From contig NC_053035.3 of the NCBI RefSeq assembly GCF_002575655.3, positions 91,909,322 to 91,973,321 on the forward strand: a stretch of DNA of 64,000 bases, given 5' to 3'. The notes beneath the pieces are model-generated. The model was not told the origin of the DNA. It made no database searches and saw only the letters and a list, made by a program, of their open reading frames with translations. The position numbers and the translations under genes were made by a program. The DNA is from Aegilops tauschii subsp. strangulata. Its lineage: Eukaryota > Streptophyta > Magnoliopsida > Poales > Poaceae. Positions 10,590-20,940 of the stretch are shown piece by piece. Position 1 is the first letter of the stretch. Every line of letters starts with the position of its first letter.

Positions 10590-11278
10590 TTTGTGGGGTT
10601 TAATACCGTGTCTCGAATTCTCGATCATATGAATATAAATTCGCAGTGTGACTGAATGAAAGATATGGTTTGAACGAACTTGCGTTTTTCTCTCTTAATG
10701 TACAGACTTATCAAACGATTTTCTTTTGAAAAAAAACGTCAATGGTTTTTAAATATAAAACACTCATCACAAACATTTTAGTTAGAACACCCGGATGCAA
10801 ACCGATAGCTTCCCCAGGAAGCCTAGGGAAAATGTGCCGAGCAGGATTTCTGCATCCCTTCAACGCAAACGGTTGTTTTGCATGACCCGTGTGCAGCCAC
10901 GTACAAACAATTGGGTAAGATTTGCATATCTGTCATTTTGGGTATGTTGCCATTTGTCAAACTTGAAAGATTGAATTTTTTTTATCTAGTAACATTGCCA
11001 TTTGTCAACCTTGTAACACTGCGATTTGTCAAAATATGCAGCTAAAAATCACTAGCACTATCTAATTTTTGCAACTAAAATCACTAGCACTATTCATATG
11101 GACACCACTAGCAGGCGTGAGTTGGTGGACACATATGCAAATGTACCATTGATTACATACAACAAGTCATCAGCCCACAACGACAACGAGGATACATGTT
11201 GGATTATAGATCATTTCCAACAAAACATTCTAGTAAAGTTTTTCTCACACAACAAATAACAAAGCGATGAAATGAACT
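10590..11278. other. AT-rich CACTA interior, no gene
   Basis: Contains a short internal duplication around 10935-11085 (CATTTGTCAA and AAATCACTAGCACTAT each occur twice). No coding sequence seen apart from the 3' flank of the DUF295-like gene. Confidence 0.45.
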
Positions 11279-12677
11279 TCAGCTCAACCACTCGTCGGTG
11301 TTGGAAACGCTTGCTTTGAACCAGAAGTGATTCTCTCGGAAGGGCCGGCTACTGTCAATCTCGAGACCAACGCAGGACTGATCATCCAGGTTGAAGCGGC
11401 CTATGTCAGACCCATATTGGGACGGTAGGGAAGCATAGCAACGTCCGAGGTATAGATACAGTTGCTTCTCATAAATGGTAGTAACGTTGTGTCAACAGCA
11501 GCTGGATCGCCTTCCACCATCATTGGATAGTTTTGTCCAAGGAAGAGGACTTTCAATACCGAACCAGGGAGAAGGTGTTGGCGCTAGTACACTAGTATCC
11601 ATCCTGAATACCCTGCAACGGATGTTAGAATAGGTCCAGAGAGTGCGACCATGCGAGACAACACCTGCTTCCTTAGTAACATCAGCAGTGTCCTGTATAC
11701 AGACAAGAAGAAGAGGTGATCCATCGGAATAAGTTGCCAGGCACCACTGAGTATATGGGTCCAGCTCGTCCTCATGCTCGTGATCATTAGCATCGTCATC
11801 TCCCCATTGGTTATAAAAATTTAAAAGTATAGGTGGTGGAATGTTCACAGGACCTTGGAAACACAAGAAGGTCAATTAATTAGTAAAGGGAAACTAGCTA
11901 ACCCGCATGCATGTGGATGAAACAATTATAATTATGGTGGAAGACAAACGTACCGAAAGCATGATGATTCCATGCAAAAACTGTGCCACGAGTGGTGGCA
12001 GCAAACACAAGACCCTCATATTGAATTGCATCACAGTACTCATCCGTGTACATAAATTGATTTTTGAGCTATATCCATCGAGGCATGGAAGTAAAGAAGG
12101 CAACAAGCTTGTCAAAGATAGCAATAACTTCATAGTTCGAGTAATCCCAATAGCGGCTGGGAACTCGACAAATTGCTATCTTACGTAGACGACAGTCACC
12201 ATGATCGTATTTGAACTCACGTAGAATACCGGTGTACTCAACCTCTGGGCAGTCGTCTCAGATTTTTGGAAGTGAAACCCGGTGACGAGTGTAAACATTC
12301 ACAAGTTCCCACTCGCAGTTGTACCGAATGTAAACAACCCAATCTCCATTTGCACCTGCCCAAGCCTTCCCCTCAAGCGATGGCATCTTAACATCATATG
12401 TATCATTATCAAGCGGCATCAACTTGCACAAGGCGAGGCTTCCCTCGTCCCTGCGCCAGTCAGCAGGGTCACGGCGAAGAAGATAGGGGAGATCAAACTG
12501 CTCCTGGACCCTTGGGTTCCTTGTAATGATGTTATTAGTTGAGTCGAGAATGGTCTTGAACGAACCTGCCATGCTAGCCGAGGTGATGACGTCGCACCGG
12601 TCAATGAGTTCCTCCACTGCGTCATCATTCAGATCGGGGCAAGAATAATGGGGTCGTTTCTGGCCTGTTCCCTCCAT
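11279..12677 (-). pseudogene. F-box/DUF295 (KIB-like) gene copy with intron, three in-frame stops
   Basis: Minus-strand gene. Exon 1 runs 12677-11954 from ATG (MEGTGQKRPHYSCPDL); the intron 11953-11854 (100 bp) has GT-AG ends; exon 2 runs 11853-11279 to TGA. Exons total 1299 bases, 432 residues. The start resembles a divergent F-box (CPDLNDDAVEELIDRC). The rest has DUF295/KIB beta-propeller features: MPSLEGKAWAGANGDWVVYI, ELVNVYTRHRVSLPKI, SDGSPLLLVCIQ, CRVFRMDTS and near the end QLYLYLGRCYASLP. Length and order fit the family, which is large in grasses and thought to act as SCF adaptors. Three stops interrupt the frame: TGA at 12258-12260, TAG at 12069-12071, TGA at 11492-11494. Retained intron and full length point to capture of genomic DNA by the transposon rather than of mRNA. 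Confidence 0.75.
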
Positions 12678-12892
12678 GGAGAAGATGATCGAACAATGGC
12701 AGAAGGAAGGGTGAAGGAGAACGGAGGAGGGAGGAAGAGCGTGCGACAACAGTTCCAAATCGAGAGGGAAAGGCGAAGAGGCGATGGGCGGTTGCCACGG
12801 TACACGAAGAGGCGCCTGGGGAGCGAACGGTTGCCACAAAGGTCACACACTGACGACAAGGGCCGAGAGAACCGCATGCGTATATCGCACAC

Positions 12893-13145
12893 ACCTTGAT
12901 TTGGTTGACCGTTTCTTTTGTGTTGCCTAATCACAAACAGTTCATCCGAGTGAACCGTATGCTGTATATCACAAAACCTTCATCTGGCTGACCGTTTCTT
13001 TTGTGTTGCCTAATCACAAACAGTTCATCCGAGTGAACTGTATGCTGTGTATCGCACATGCCTTCATCTGGCTGCCCGTTTCTTTTGTTCCTCCTCATAG
13101 CAAACAACTAATTGAACTGAACCGTATGCCCTTCATCGCACACGC
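12893..13145 (+). repeat. 84-bp subterminal tandem repeats of the CACTA, right side
   Basis: Three tandem units starting near 12893, 12976 and 13060 (periods 83 and 84). Each contains TTCATCTGGCTGACCGTTTC, TTTGTGTTGCCTAATCAC and CATCCGAGTGAACCGTATGC with few changes; the third is the most diverged. Such arrays near CACTA ends are the usual place of transposase binding motifs. Confidence 0.75.
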
Positions 13146-13303
13146 AACTAAAACCTGAACCATGTTTGATGCATCCGTCATCGCAAACGTTTTATACATT
13201 TCTGACGGTTTCCATACAACATCGTTTGCGATTATTGCATCACACACAGTTTCTCGAAGGGTCTCTGATCGTAGGGTCGCGTTAGCAGCATCTTGCAGTA
13301 GTG

Positions 13304-13580
13304 TAAGCTAACGGATGGGTCTTGTCCATCACATCATTCTCTAATGATGTGATCCCATTCATCAAATGACAACACATGTCTATGGTCAAGAAACTTAACC
13401 ATCTTTGATTAACGAGCTAGTCTAGTAGAGGCATACTAGGGACACTTTGTTTTGTCTATGTATTCACACATGTATCAAGTTTCCGGTTAATACAATTCTA
13501 GCATGAATAATAAACATTTATCATGACATAAGGAAATAAAATAATAACTTTATTATTGCCTCTAGGGCATATTTCCTTCA
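13304..13580 (-). repeat. Angela copy 1, 3' LTR, proximal part
   Basis: The LTR start (minus strand) TGAAGGAAATATGCC lies at 13580, followed downstream by sequence matching Angela copy 2 up to the CACTA insertion. 13304-13306 is the second copy of the TAA TSD. The purine stretch AAGTGGGAGAC just inside the element, complement of 13581-13591, is the polypurine tract that primes plus-strand synthesis. Confidence 0.92.
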
Positions 13581-13901
13581 GTCTCCCACTTGCACTAGAG
13601 TCAATAATCTAGTTCACATCGCCATGTGATTTAACAGCAAAAGTTCATACCTTTACCTATATTTCACATCGCCATGTGACCAATACTCAAAAGGGTTCTA
13701 CTAGTCAATAATCTAGTTCACCTCGCTATGTGATTAACACCCAAGAGTAATAAGGTGTGATGATGTTTTGCTTGTGAGAGAAGTTTTAGTCTATGGGTCT
13801 GCCACATTCAGATCCGTATGTATTTTGCAAATTTCTATGTCTACAATGCTCTGCACGGAGCTACTCTAGCTAATTGCTCCTATTTTTAATATGTATCCAG
13901 A

Positions 13902-14111
13902 TCAAGACTCAGAGTCATCCAGATTGGTGTCAAAGCTTGCATCGACGTAACTCTTTACGACGAACTCTTTTATCACCTCCATAACCGATAAATATTTCCT
14001 TAGTCCTCTAAGGATAATTTTGACCGCTGTCCAGTGATCTACTCCTAGATCACTATTGTACTCCCTTGCCAAAATCATGCTAAGGTATACAATAGGTCTG
14101 GTACACAACAT
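13902..14111 (-). pseudogene. Copia RNase H fragment, Angela copy 1
   Basis: Open frame with YLSMILAREYNSDLGVDHWTAVKIILRGLR and KEFVVKSYVDASFDTNLDDSES, the end of the RT connection and the start of the RNase H domain of copia elements (SYVDASF holds the first catalytic Asp). The rest of RNase H is lost in stops and frameshifts towards the polypurine tract. Dead. Confidence 0.75.
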
Positions 14112-14443
14112 AACATACTTTATAGAACCTATGACTGAAGCATAGGGAATGACTTTTCATTCTCTTTCTATTTTCTCCCGTGGTCGGGTTTTGAGTCTTT
14201 ACTCAACTTCACACCTTGCAATACAGGCAAGAACTCCTTCTTTGACTATCTATCTTGAACTACTTCAAAATCTTGTCAAGGTATTTACTCATTGAAAAAA
14301 TTTATCAAGCGTCTTGATCTATCTCTATAGATCTTGATGCTCAATATGTAAGCAGCTTCACCGAGGTCTTTCTTTGAAAAACTCCTTTCAAACACTCTTT
14401 TATGCTTTCCAGAAATTCTACGTTATTTCCGATCAACAATATG

Positions 14444-15259
14444 TCATTCACATATACTTATCAGAAATGCTGTAGTGCTCCCACTCACTTTCTTGTAAAT
14501 ACAGGCTTCACCGCAAGTCTGTATAAAACTATATGCTTTGATCAACTCATCAAAGTGTATATTCCAACTCCGAGATGCTTGCACCAGTCCATAGATGGAT
14601 CGCTGGAGCTTGCACACTTTGTTAGCACCTTTAGGATTGACAAAACCTTCTTGTTGCATCATATACAACTCTTCTTTAAGAAATTCATTAAGGAAGCCAG
14701 ATTTCACAAAATGTGCCAATTGCTAACATGATTCGGACAGACTTAAGCATCGCTACGAGTGAGAAAATCTCATCGTAGTCAACATCTTGAACTTGTCGAA
14801 AACACTTTTTGCGACAATTCGAGCTTTGTAGATAGTAACACTACTATCAGCGTCCGTCTTCCTCTTGAAGATCCATTTATTCTTGATGGCTCTCCGATCA
14901 TTGGGCAAGTCAACCAAAGTCCACACTTTGTTCTCATACATGGATCCCATCTCAAATTTCATGGCCTGAAGCCATTTCATGGAATCTGGGACCATCATCG
15001 CTTCCTCATAGTTCGCAGGTTCGTCATGTTCTAGTAACATGACTTCCAGAACAGGCTTACCGTACCACTCTGGTGCGGTACGTACTCTGGTTGACCTACG
15101 AGGTTCGGTAGTAACTTGATCTGAAGTTTCATGATCATCGTCTTTAACTTCCTCACTAATTGGTGTAGGCATCACTGGAACTGATTTCTGTGATGAACTA
15201 CTCTCCAACTCGAGAGAAGGTACAACTACCTCATCAAGTTCTACTTTCCTCCCACTCAC
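14444..15259 (-). pseudogene. Copia reverse transcriptase, broken, Angela copy 1
   Basis: Two frames cover the RT. 15259-14753 has the acidic linker and RSTRVRTAPEWYGKP, NYEEAMM, KNKWIFKRKTDADSSV and YKARIVAKS (fingers). 14719-14444 has [20 protein letters not shown] and [18 protein letters not shown]. The position expected to carry the catalytic YVDD is not readable in any frame. Frameshift between the parts near 14740. RVT_2 family; not functional. Confidence 0.82.
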
Positions 15260-15280
15260 TTCTTTCGAGAGAAACTCCTT

Positions 15281-16229
15281 CTAGAAAGGATCCATTCTTA
15301 GCAACGAATATCTTGCCTTAAGATCTGTGATAGAAGGTGTACCCAACAGTCTCCTTTGGTATCCTATGAAGACGCATTTCTCCGATTTGGGTTCAAGCTT
15401 ATCAGGTTGAAGCTTTTTCACATAAGCATCGCAGCCCCACACCTTAAGAAACGACAGCTTAGGTTTCTTGCCAAACCACAGTTCATACAATGTCGTCTCA
15501 ATGGATTTAGATGGTGCCCTATTTAACGTGAATGCAACTATCTCTAATGCATAACCCCAAACCGATAGTGGTAAATCGGTAAGAGACATCATAGATCGCA
15601 CCATATCTAATAAAGTGCGGTTACGATGTTCAGACACACCATTACACTATGGTGTTCGAGGTGGCGTGAGTTGCGAAACTATTACACATTGTTTCAAATA
15701 AAGACCAAACTCGTAACTCAAATATTCGCCTCTGCGATCAGATCATAGAAACTTTATTTTCTTTGTTACGATGATTTTCTACTTCACTCTGAAATTCTTT
15801 GAACTTTTCAAATGTTTCAGACTTATGTTTCATTAAGTAGATATACCCATATCTGCCCAAATCATTGGTGAAGGTCAGAAAATAATGATACCCGCCGCGA
15901 GCCTCAACACTCATCGGACCGCATACATCGGTATGTATTATTTCCAGTAAGTCAGTGGCTCTCTCCATTGTTCCAGAGAATGGAGTCTTAGTCATCTTGC
16001 CCATGAGGCATGGTTCGCAAGCATCAAGTGATTCATAATCAAGTGATTCCAAAAGCCCATCAGCATGGAGTTCCTTCATGCGCTTTACACCAATATGACC
16101 TAAACGGCAATGCCACAAATATGTTGCACTACCATTATCAACTTTGCATCTTTTGGCATTAATTTTATGAATATGTGTATCACTACGATCGAGATTCAAT
16201 AAACCATTCACCTTTGGGTGTATGACCAC
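15281..16229 (-). pseudogene. Copia integrase, broken, Angela copy 1
   Basis: Frame 16229-15738 carries the zinc-binding part (WHCRLGHIGVKRMKELH and CEPCLMGK) and the first catalytic Asp (IIHTDVCGP). It loses frame near 15740. Frame 15637-15281 resumes with MSEHRNRTLLDMVRSMM (third acidic residue, Glu) and WGCDAYVKKL of the C-terminal part. The region with the second catalytic Asp is disrupted between them. Order gag-protease-integrase-RT confirms Ty1/copia. Confidence 0.85.
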
Positions 16230-16360
16230 AGAAGGTTTTATTCATGTAAACAGAATAACAATTATTCTTTGACTTAAATGAATAACCGTATTGCAATAAA
16301 CATGATCCAATCATATTATGCTCAACGCTAACACCAAGTAACATTTATGTAGGTCCAATA

Positions 16361-17383
16361 CTAATCCCGAAGGTAGAGGGAGTATGCGATGGTGATATTA
16401 TCAACCTTGGAATCACTTCCAACACACATCGTCACCTCGCCCTCAACTAGTCTCTGTTCATTTTGTAACTCCTGTTTCGAGTTACTAATCATAGCAACTG
16501 AACCAGTATCAAATACCCAGGGGCTACTATGAACACTAGTGAAGTACACATCAATAACATGTATATCATATATACTTTTGTTCACTTTGCCATCCTTCTT
16601 ATCCGCCAAGTATTTGGGGCAATTCCGCTTCCAGTGACCATTTTCTTTGCAGTAGAAGCACTTAGTTTCAGGCTTGGGTCTAGCTTCGGGCTTCTGCATG
16701 GGAGTGGCAACTTGCTTGCCATTCTTCTTGAAGTTACCTTTCTTTCCCTTGCCCTTTTACTTGAAACTAGTGGTCTTGTCAACCATCAAAACTTGATGCT
16801 TTTCTTGATTTCTACCTTCGCCGATTTCAGCATCGCGAAGAGATCGGGAATCATTTTCGTCATCCCTTGCATATTATAGTTCATCACGAAGTTCCAGTAA
16901 CTTGGTGATAGTGACAAGAGAACTCTGTCGATCACTATCTTATCTGGAAGATTAACTCCCACTTGATTCAAGCGATTGTAGTACTCAGACATTCTAAGCA
17001 CATGCTCACTGGTTGAGCTATTCTCCTCCATCTTGTAGGCAAAGTATTTGTCAGAGGTCTCATACCTCTCGACACGGGCATGAGTCTGAAATACCAATTT
17101 CAACTCTTGGAACATCTCATATGCTCCGTGGTTTTCAAAAAAAAATTGAAGTCCCGGTTCTAAGCCGTAAAGCATGCATGGTGCACTAAACTATCAAGCA
17201 GTCATCATACCGAGCTTGTCAAACATTCATAACATCTGCATCTGCTCCTGCAATAGTTCTGTCACCTAGCGGTGCATCAAGGACATAATTCTTCTGTGCG
17301 GCAATGAGGATAATCCTCAGATCACGGACCTAGTCCACATCATTGCTACTATCATCTTTCAACTTAATTTTCTCTAGGAACAT
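16361..17383 (-). pseudogene. Copia gag and protease start, broken, Angela copy 1
   Basis: The likely start is the ATG at 17381-17383 (MFLEK...), interrupted by several stops. Frame 17175-16786 has the UBN2-type gag core (AYEMFQELKLVFQ, EHVLRMSEYYNRLNQ). Frame 16699-16361 has a zinc knuckle CFYCKENGHWKRNC (CX2CX4HX4C) and the protease motif VFDTGSVA with Asp-Thr-Gly. Gag forms the virus-like particle in the cytoplasm and the protease processes the polyprotein. Decayed by stops and frameshifts. Confidence 0.83.
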
Positions 17384-18665
17384 AAATAAAAACGAGGAAG
17401 CTATATGCGAGCTATTGATCTACAACATAGATATGCAAAATACTACCAGGTACTAAGTTCATGATAAATTAAAGTTCAATTAATCATATTACTTAAGAAC
17501 TCCCACTTAGATAGACATCCTTCTAGTCATCTAAATGATCACATGATCCATATCAACTAACATGTCCGATCATCACGTGAGATGGAGTAGCTTTCAATGG
17601 CGAACATCATTATTTTGATCATATCTACTATATGATTCACGCTCGACCTTTCGGTCTCAGTGTTCTGAGGCCATATCTGCATATGCTAGGCTCGTCAAGT
17701 TTAACCCGAGCATTCTGCATGTGCAAAACTGGCTTGCACCAGTTATATGTGAACGTAGAGCTTATCACACCCGATCATCACGTGGTGTCTCAGCACGAAG
17801 AACTGTCGCAACGGTGCATACTCAGGGAGAACACTTATACCTTGAAATTTTAGTAAGGGATCATCTCATAATGCTACCGTCGTAGTAAGCAAAATAAGAT
17901 GCATAAAATATAAACATCACATGCAATCAAAATATGTGACATGATATGGCCATCATCATCTTGTGCCTTTGATCTCCATCTCCAAAGTACCGTCATGATC
18001 TCCATCGTCACCGGCATGACACCATGATCACCATCATCTTGATCTTTATCAACATGTTGTCACATGGCCGTCTCGCCAACTATTGCTTTTGCAACTATTG
18101 CTATCGCATAGCGATAAAGTAAAGCAATTATATGGCGCTTGCATCTTATGCAATAAAGATACAACCATAAGGCTCCTGCCAGTTGCCGATAACTTTAACA
18201 AAACATGATCATCTCATACAAAAATTTACATCTCATCATGTCTTGACCATATCACATCACAACATGCCCTGCAAAAACAAGTTAGACGTCCTCTACTTTG
18301 TTGTTGCAAGTTTTACGTGGCTACTACGGGCTTCTAGCAAGAATCGTTCTTACCTACGCATCAAAACCACAACGATTTTTTGTCAAGTGTGCTGTTTTAA
18401 CCTTCAACAAGGACTGGGCGTAGTCAAACTCGATTCAACTAAAGTTGGAGAAATAGACACCCGCCAGCCACCTGTGTGCGAAGCACGTCGGTAGAACCAG
18501 TCTCATGAATGCGGTCATGTAATGTCAGTCCGGGCCGCTTCATCCAACAATACTGCCGAATAAAGTAAGGCATTGCTGGTAAGCAGTATGACTATTATCG
18601 CCCACAACTCATTGTGTTCTACTCATGCATATAACATCTGCGCATAGACCAGGATCGGATGCCAC
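17384..18665 (-). other. Angela copy 1, 5' untranslated internal region
   Basis: Leader between 5' LTR and gag. It matches the leader of Angela copy 2 (46187-47427) along its length. The primer-binding site next to the LTR (18648-18665) is degenerate. Not coding. Confidence 0.8.
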
Positions 18666-19253
18666 TGTTGGGGAACGTAGTATTTCAAAAAAAATTCCTA
18701 CGATCATGCAAGATCTATCTAGGAGAAGAAAAGGAACAAGCGGGGAGAGTGTGTCCATGTACCCTCACAGACTGAAAGCGGAAGCTTTAGTAACGTGCTT
18801 GATGTAGTCAAACGTCTTCAAGATCCAACCGATCCAAGTACCGAACGTACGGCACCTCCGTGTTCAGCACATGTTCAGCACGATGACGTCCCTCGAGCTC
18901 TTGATCCAGTTGAGGACGAGGGAGAGTTCCGTCAGCACGACGGTGTGGCGATGGTGATGATGAAGTTACCGGCGCAGGGTTTCGCCTAAGCACTACGACG
19001 ATATGACCGAGGTGTTAACTGTGTAGGGGGGGGGCCGCACACGGCTAGGAACAATTGATGTGTCTTATAGGGGTGCCTCCCCACGTATATAAAGGAGGGA
19101 GAGGGAGGGAGGCAGCCTAGGGCGCGCCCAAGTAGGAGGAATCCTACTTGGGCCCCTAGTCCAATTCGCCCCCTACCATATTTGGTCAAGGGGGAAAGGA
19201 AGAAGGGGGAGGGCAAGGAAGTAGGAGTCCTACTTCATACTTTCCTTTTCCTC
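18666..19253 (-). repeat. Angela copy 1, 5' LTR remnant
   Basis: Starts TGTTGGGGAACGTAGT at 18666 and matches the 3' LTR 1282-1873 closely, up to CTTTCCTTTTCCTC. There the match stops abruptly and sequence of another element (E) follows. About 1.1 kb of this LTR is missing, so the junction at 19253/19254 is a deletion breakpoint. Confidence 0.9.
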
Positions 19254-19271
19254 AAATGAGCATCCTCCTCC

Positions 19272-19370
19272 TCATCCGTAGTTCGACCACAAGGAGATAG
19301 ATCCATAGGTCTCGGGGTCAGCAGTGAGGTGTGAGATATAGCTCTCTCCGTCAGAATCCTGAGATGACAT
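19272..19370 (-). other. Short post-pol ORF start in element E
   Basis: ATG at 19370 opens 32 codons (MSSQDSDGESYISHLTADPE...) ending TGA at 19272. Athila-type elements often have an extra ORF after pol; this could be the start of one, with the remainder lost at the 19254 breakpoint. Too short to assign. Confidence 0.3.
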
Positions 19371-19673
19371 CTTGCTCTAATCTACGGCAGAAACAGCTCG
19401 AAACAAGAACAGAGGATATTTGCGTGATACGGGAGTCAAAACCTTCGGGAGATTATATAATGAATTTTTACCGACCAAACTACGTATTGTGCAAGAAAAT
19501 GGAGTCCGGAGAGCGCACGAGGTGCCCACGAGGCAGGGGGCGCGCCCAGGGGGGTAGGGCGCGCCTCCCACCCTCGTGTCCTTCTTATTTTTATATTTTT
19601 CTAAATATTCCAAAATGGAGAAAAATTGCCATTAGAACTATTTTGGAGTCGGTTTACTTGCCGTACCACGTAC
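19371..19673 (-). other. Element E spacer after pol, with GC-rich inverted repeat
   Basis: Between the integrase stop and the short post-pol ORF. Contains a GC-rich inverted repeat at about 19505-19580 (CCACGAGG...GGGCGCGCC and its complement CCCACCCTCGTG) like those found in the LTRs of this window. No coding sequence. Confidence 0.5.
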
Positions 19674-20940
19674 CTATTCCTTTTCGGAGTCTGAAACGTT
19701 CTGGAAGGTGTCTCTTATGTATTCCTCCGGTGTAACGGTTTCAATAACATTAGTTTCAACATTTATGGGATTACCTGAGATATAATGTTTGATTCTTTGA
19801 CCGTTCACCACCTTCGGATTTGTGCCTTCGAAGTTGTTGATTTTTATGGCACCGGAACGATATACCTCCTCGATGACGTAAGGACCTTCCCATTTAGAGA
19901 GAAGTTTTCCTGCAAAAAATCTTAAGCGAGAGTTGAATAGCAACACATAGTCACCTACATTAAACTCACGCTCTTGTATCCTTTTGTCATGCCATCTTTT
20001 AACCTTTTCTTTAAACAGCTTGGCATTTTCATAGGCTTGGGTTCTCCATTCATCAAGTGAGCTAATGTCAAATAACCTCTTCTCACCGGCAAGTTTGAAA
20101 TCATAATTGAGTTCTTTAATGGCCCAATATGCCTTATGTTCTAGTTCGAGAGGTAAATGGCATGCTTTTCCATAAACCATTTTATACGGAGACATACCCA
20201 TAGGATTTTTATATGTTGTTCTATAGGTCCATAATGCATCATCAAGTTTCTTGGACCAATTCTTTCTAGATCTATTAACACTCTTTTGCAAAATTAATTT
20301 GAGCTCTCTATTACTCAATTCTACTTGACCACTGGACTGTGGGTGATATGGAGATGCAATTCTATGATTAACATCATACTTAGCAAGCATTTTACGAAAA
20401 GCACCATGAATAAAATGTGAACCACCATCAGTCATTAAATATCTAGGGACTCCAAACCTCGGAAAAATAACTTCTTTAAGCATTTTAATAGAAGTGTTAT
20501 GATCAGCACTACTAGTTGGAATAGCTTCTACCCACTTAGTAATGTAATCAACAACAACTAAAATATGTGTATATCCATTAGAGGCAGGAAACGGTCCCAT
20601 ATAATCAAAGCCCCAAACATCAAATGGTTCAATAACAAGTGAATAATTCATAGGCATTTCTTGACGTCTACTAATATTACCAATTCTTTGACATTCATCA
20701 CAAGATAAGACAAACTTACGTGCATCTTTGAAGAGAGTAGGCCAATAAAAACCAGATTGCAATACCTTATGTGCAGTTCTATCTCCAGCGTGGTGTCCTC
20801 CATAAGCCTCGGAGTGACACTTGCGTAGGATCTGTTCCTGTTCATGCTCAGGTACACAATGTCTAATAACACCATCTACTCCTTCTTTATAAAGATGTGG
20901 GTCATCCCAAAAGTAATGTCTCAAATCATAGAATTTTTTT
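19674..20940 (-). pseudogene. Gypsy integrase of element E (frameshifted from pol)
   Basis: Open for over 400 codons on the minus strand. Zinc-binding HHCC: HSEAYGGHHAGD with SCDECQR. Catalytic core: Asp in WGFDYMGPF, Asp in LMTDGGSHF, Glu in SGQVELSNRE, so the DDE triad is intact. A GPF/Y-like C-terminal module follows (LLSKWEGPYVIEEVY). Integrase inserts the cDNA into chromosomes. It is out of frame with RT by one base; the shift lies in a run of seven A (complement near 20935-20942), a likely slip site. Integrase itself looks complete, but it is cut off from the polyprotein. Confidence 0.88.

Larger units (their letters stand above)
2743..13303 (+). mobile_element. Large CACTA DNA transposon carrying captured gene pieces
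   Basis: The left end is CACTGGTGCACG at 2743 and the right end reads CACTACTGCAAG on the other strand from 13303. The 3-bp TSD is TAA (2740-2742 and 13304-13306), and removing the element restores a continuous Angela LTR. CACTA elements (CMC superfamily) make 3-bp TSDs and have CACTA/CACTG ends, so ends, TSD and host all agree. Interior: subterminal CGCACAC-type motifs at both ends, a nested solo LTR (3203-4789), a ~500-bp tandem array, and gene-like segments with AP2/ERF, DUF295 and Pro/Ala-rich sequence. I see no transposase, so it is probably non-autonomous. Confidence 0.88.
1282..19253 (-). mobile_element. Angela: Ty1/copia element, Angela/BARE type (copy 1), 5' LTR truncated
   Basis: The minus-strand element has a 3' LTR at 1282-13580 (split by a CACTA insertion), internal region 13581-18665 and a 5' LTR remnant 18666-19253. 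LTR ends are TGAAGGAAATATGCC and ACGTTCCCCAACA, as in the Angela group. Its coding region is copia order (gag, protease, integrase, RT, RNase H) but is broken into many short frames, so it is a dead copy. It sits in a ~500-bp tandem-repeat unit; the flank before 1282 is CATAT, and its partner TSD is lost with the truncated end at 19253. Confidence 0.92.
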
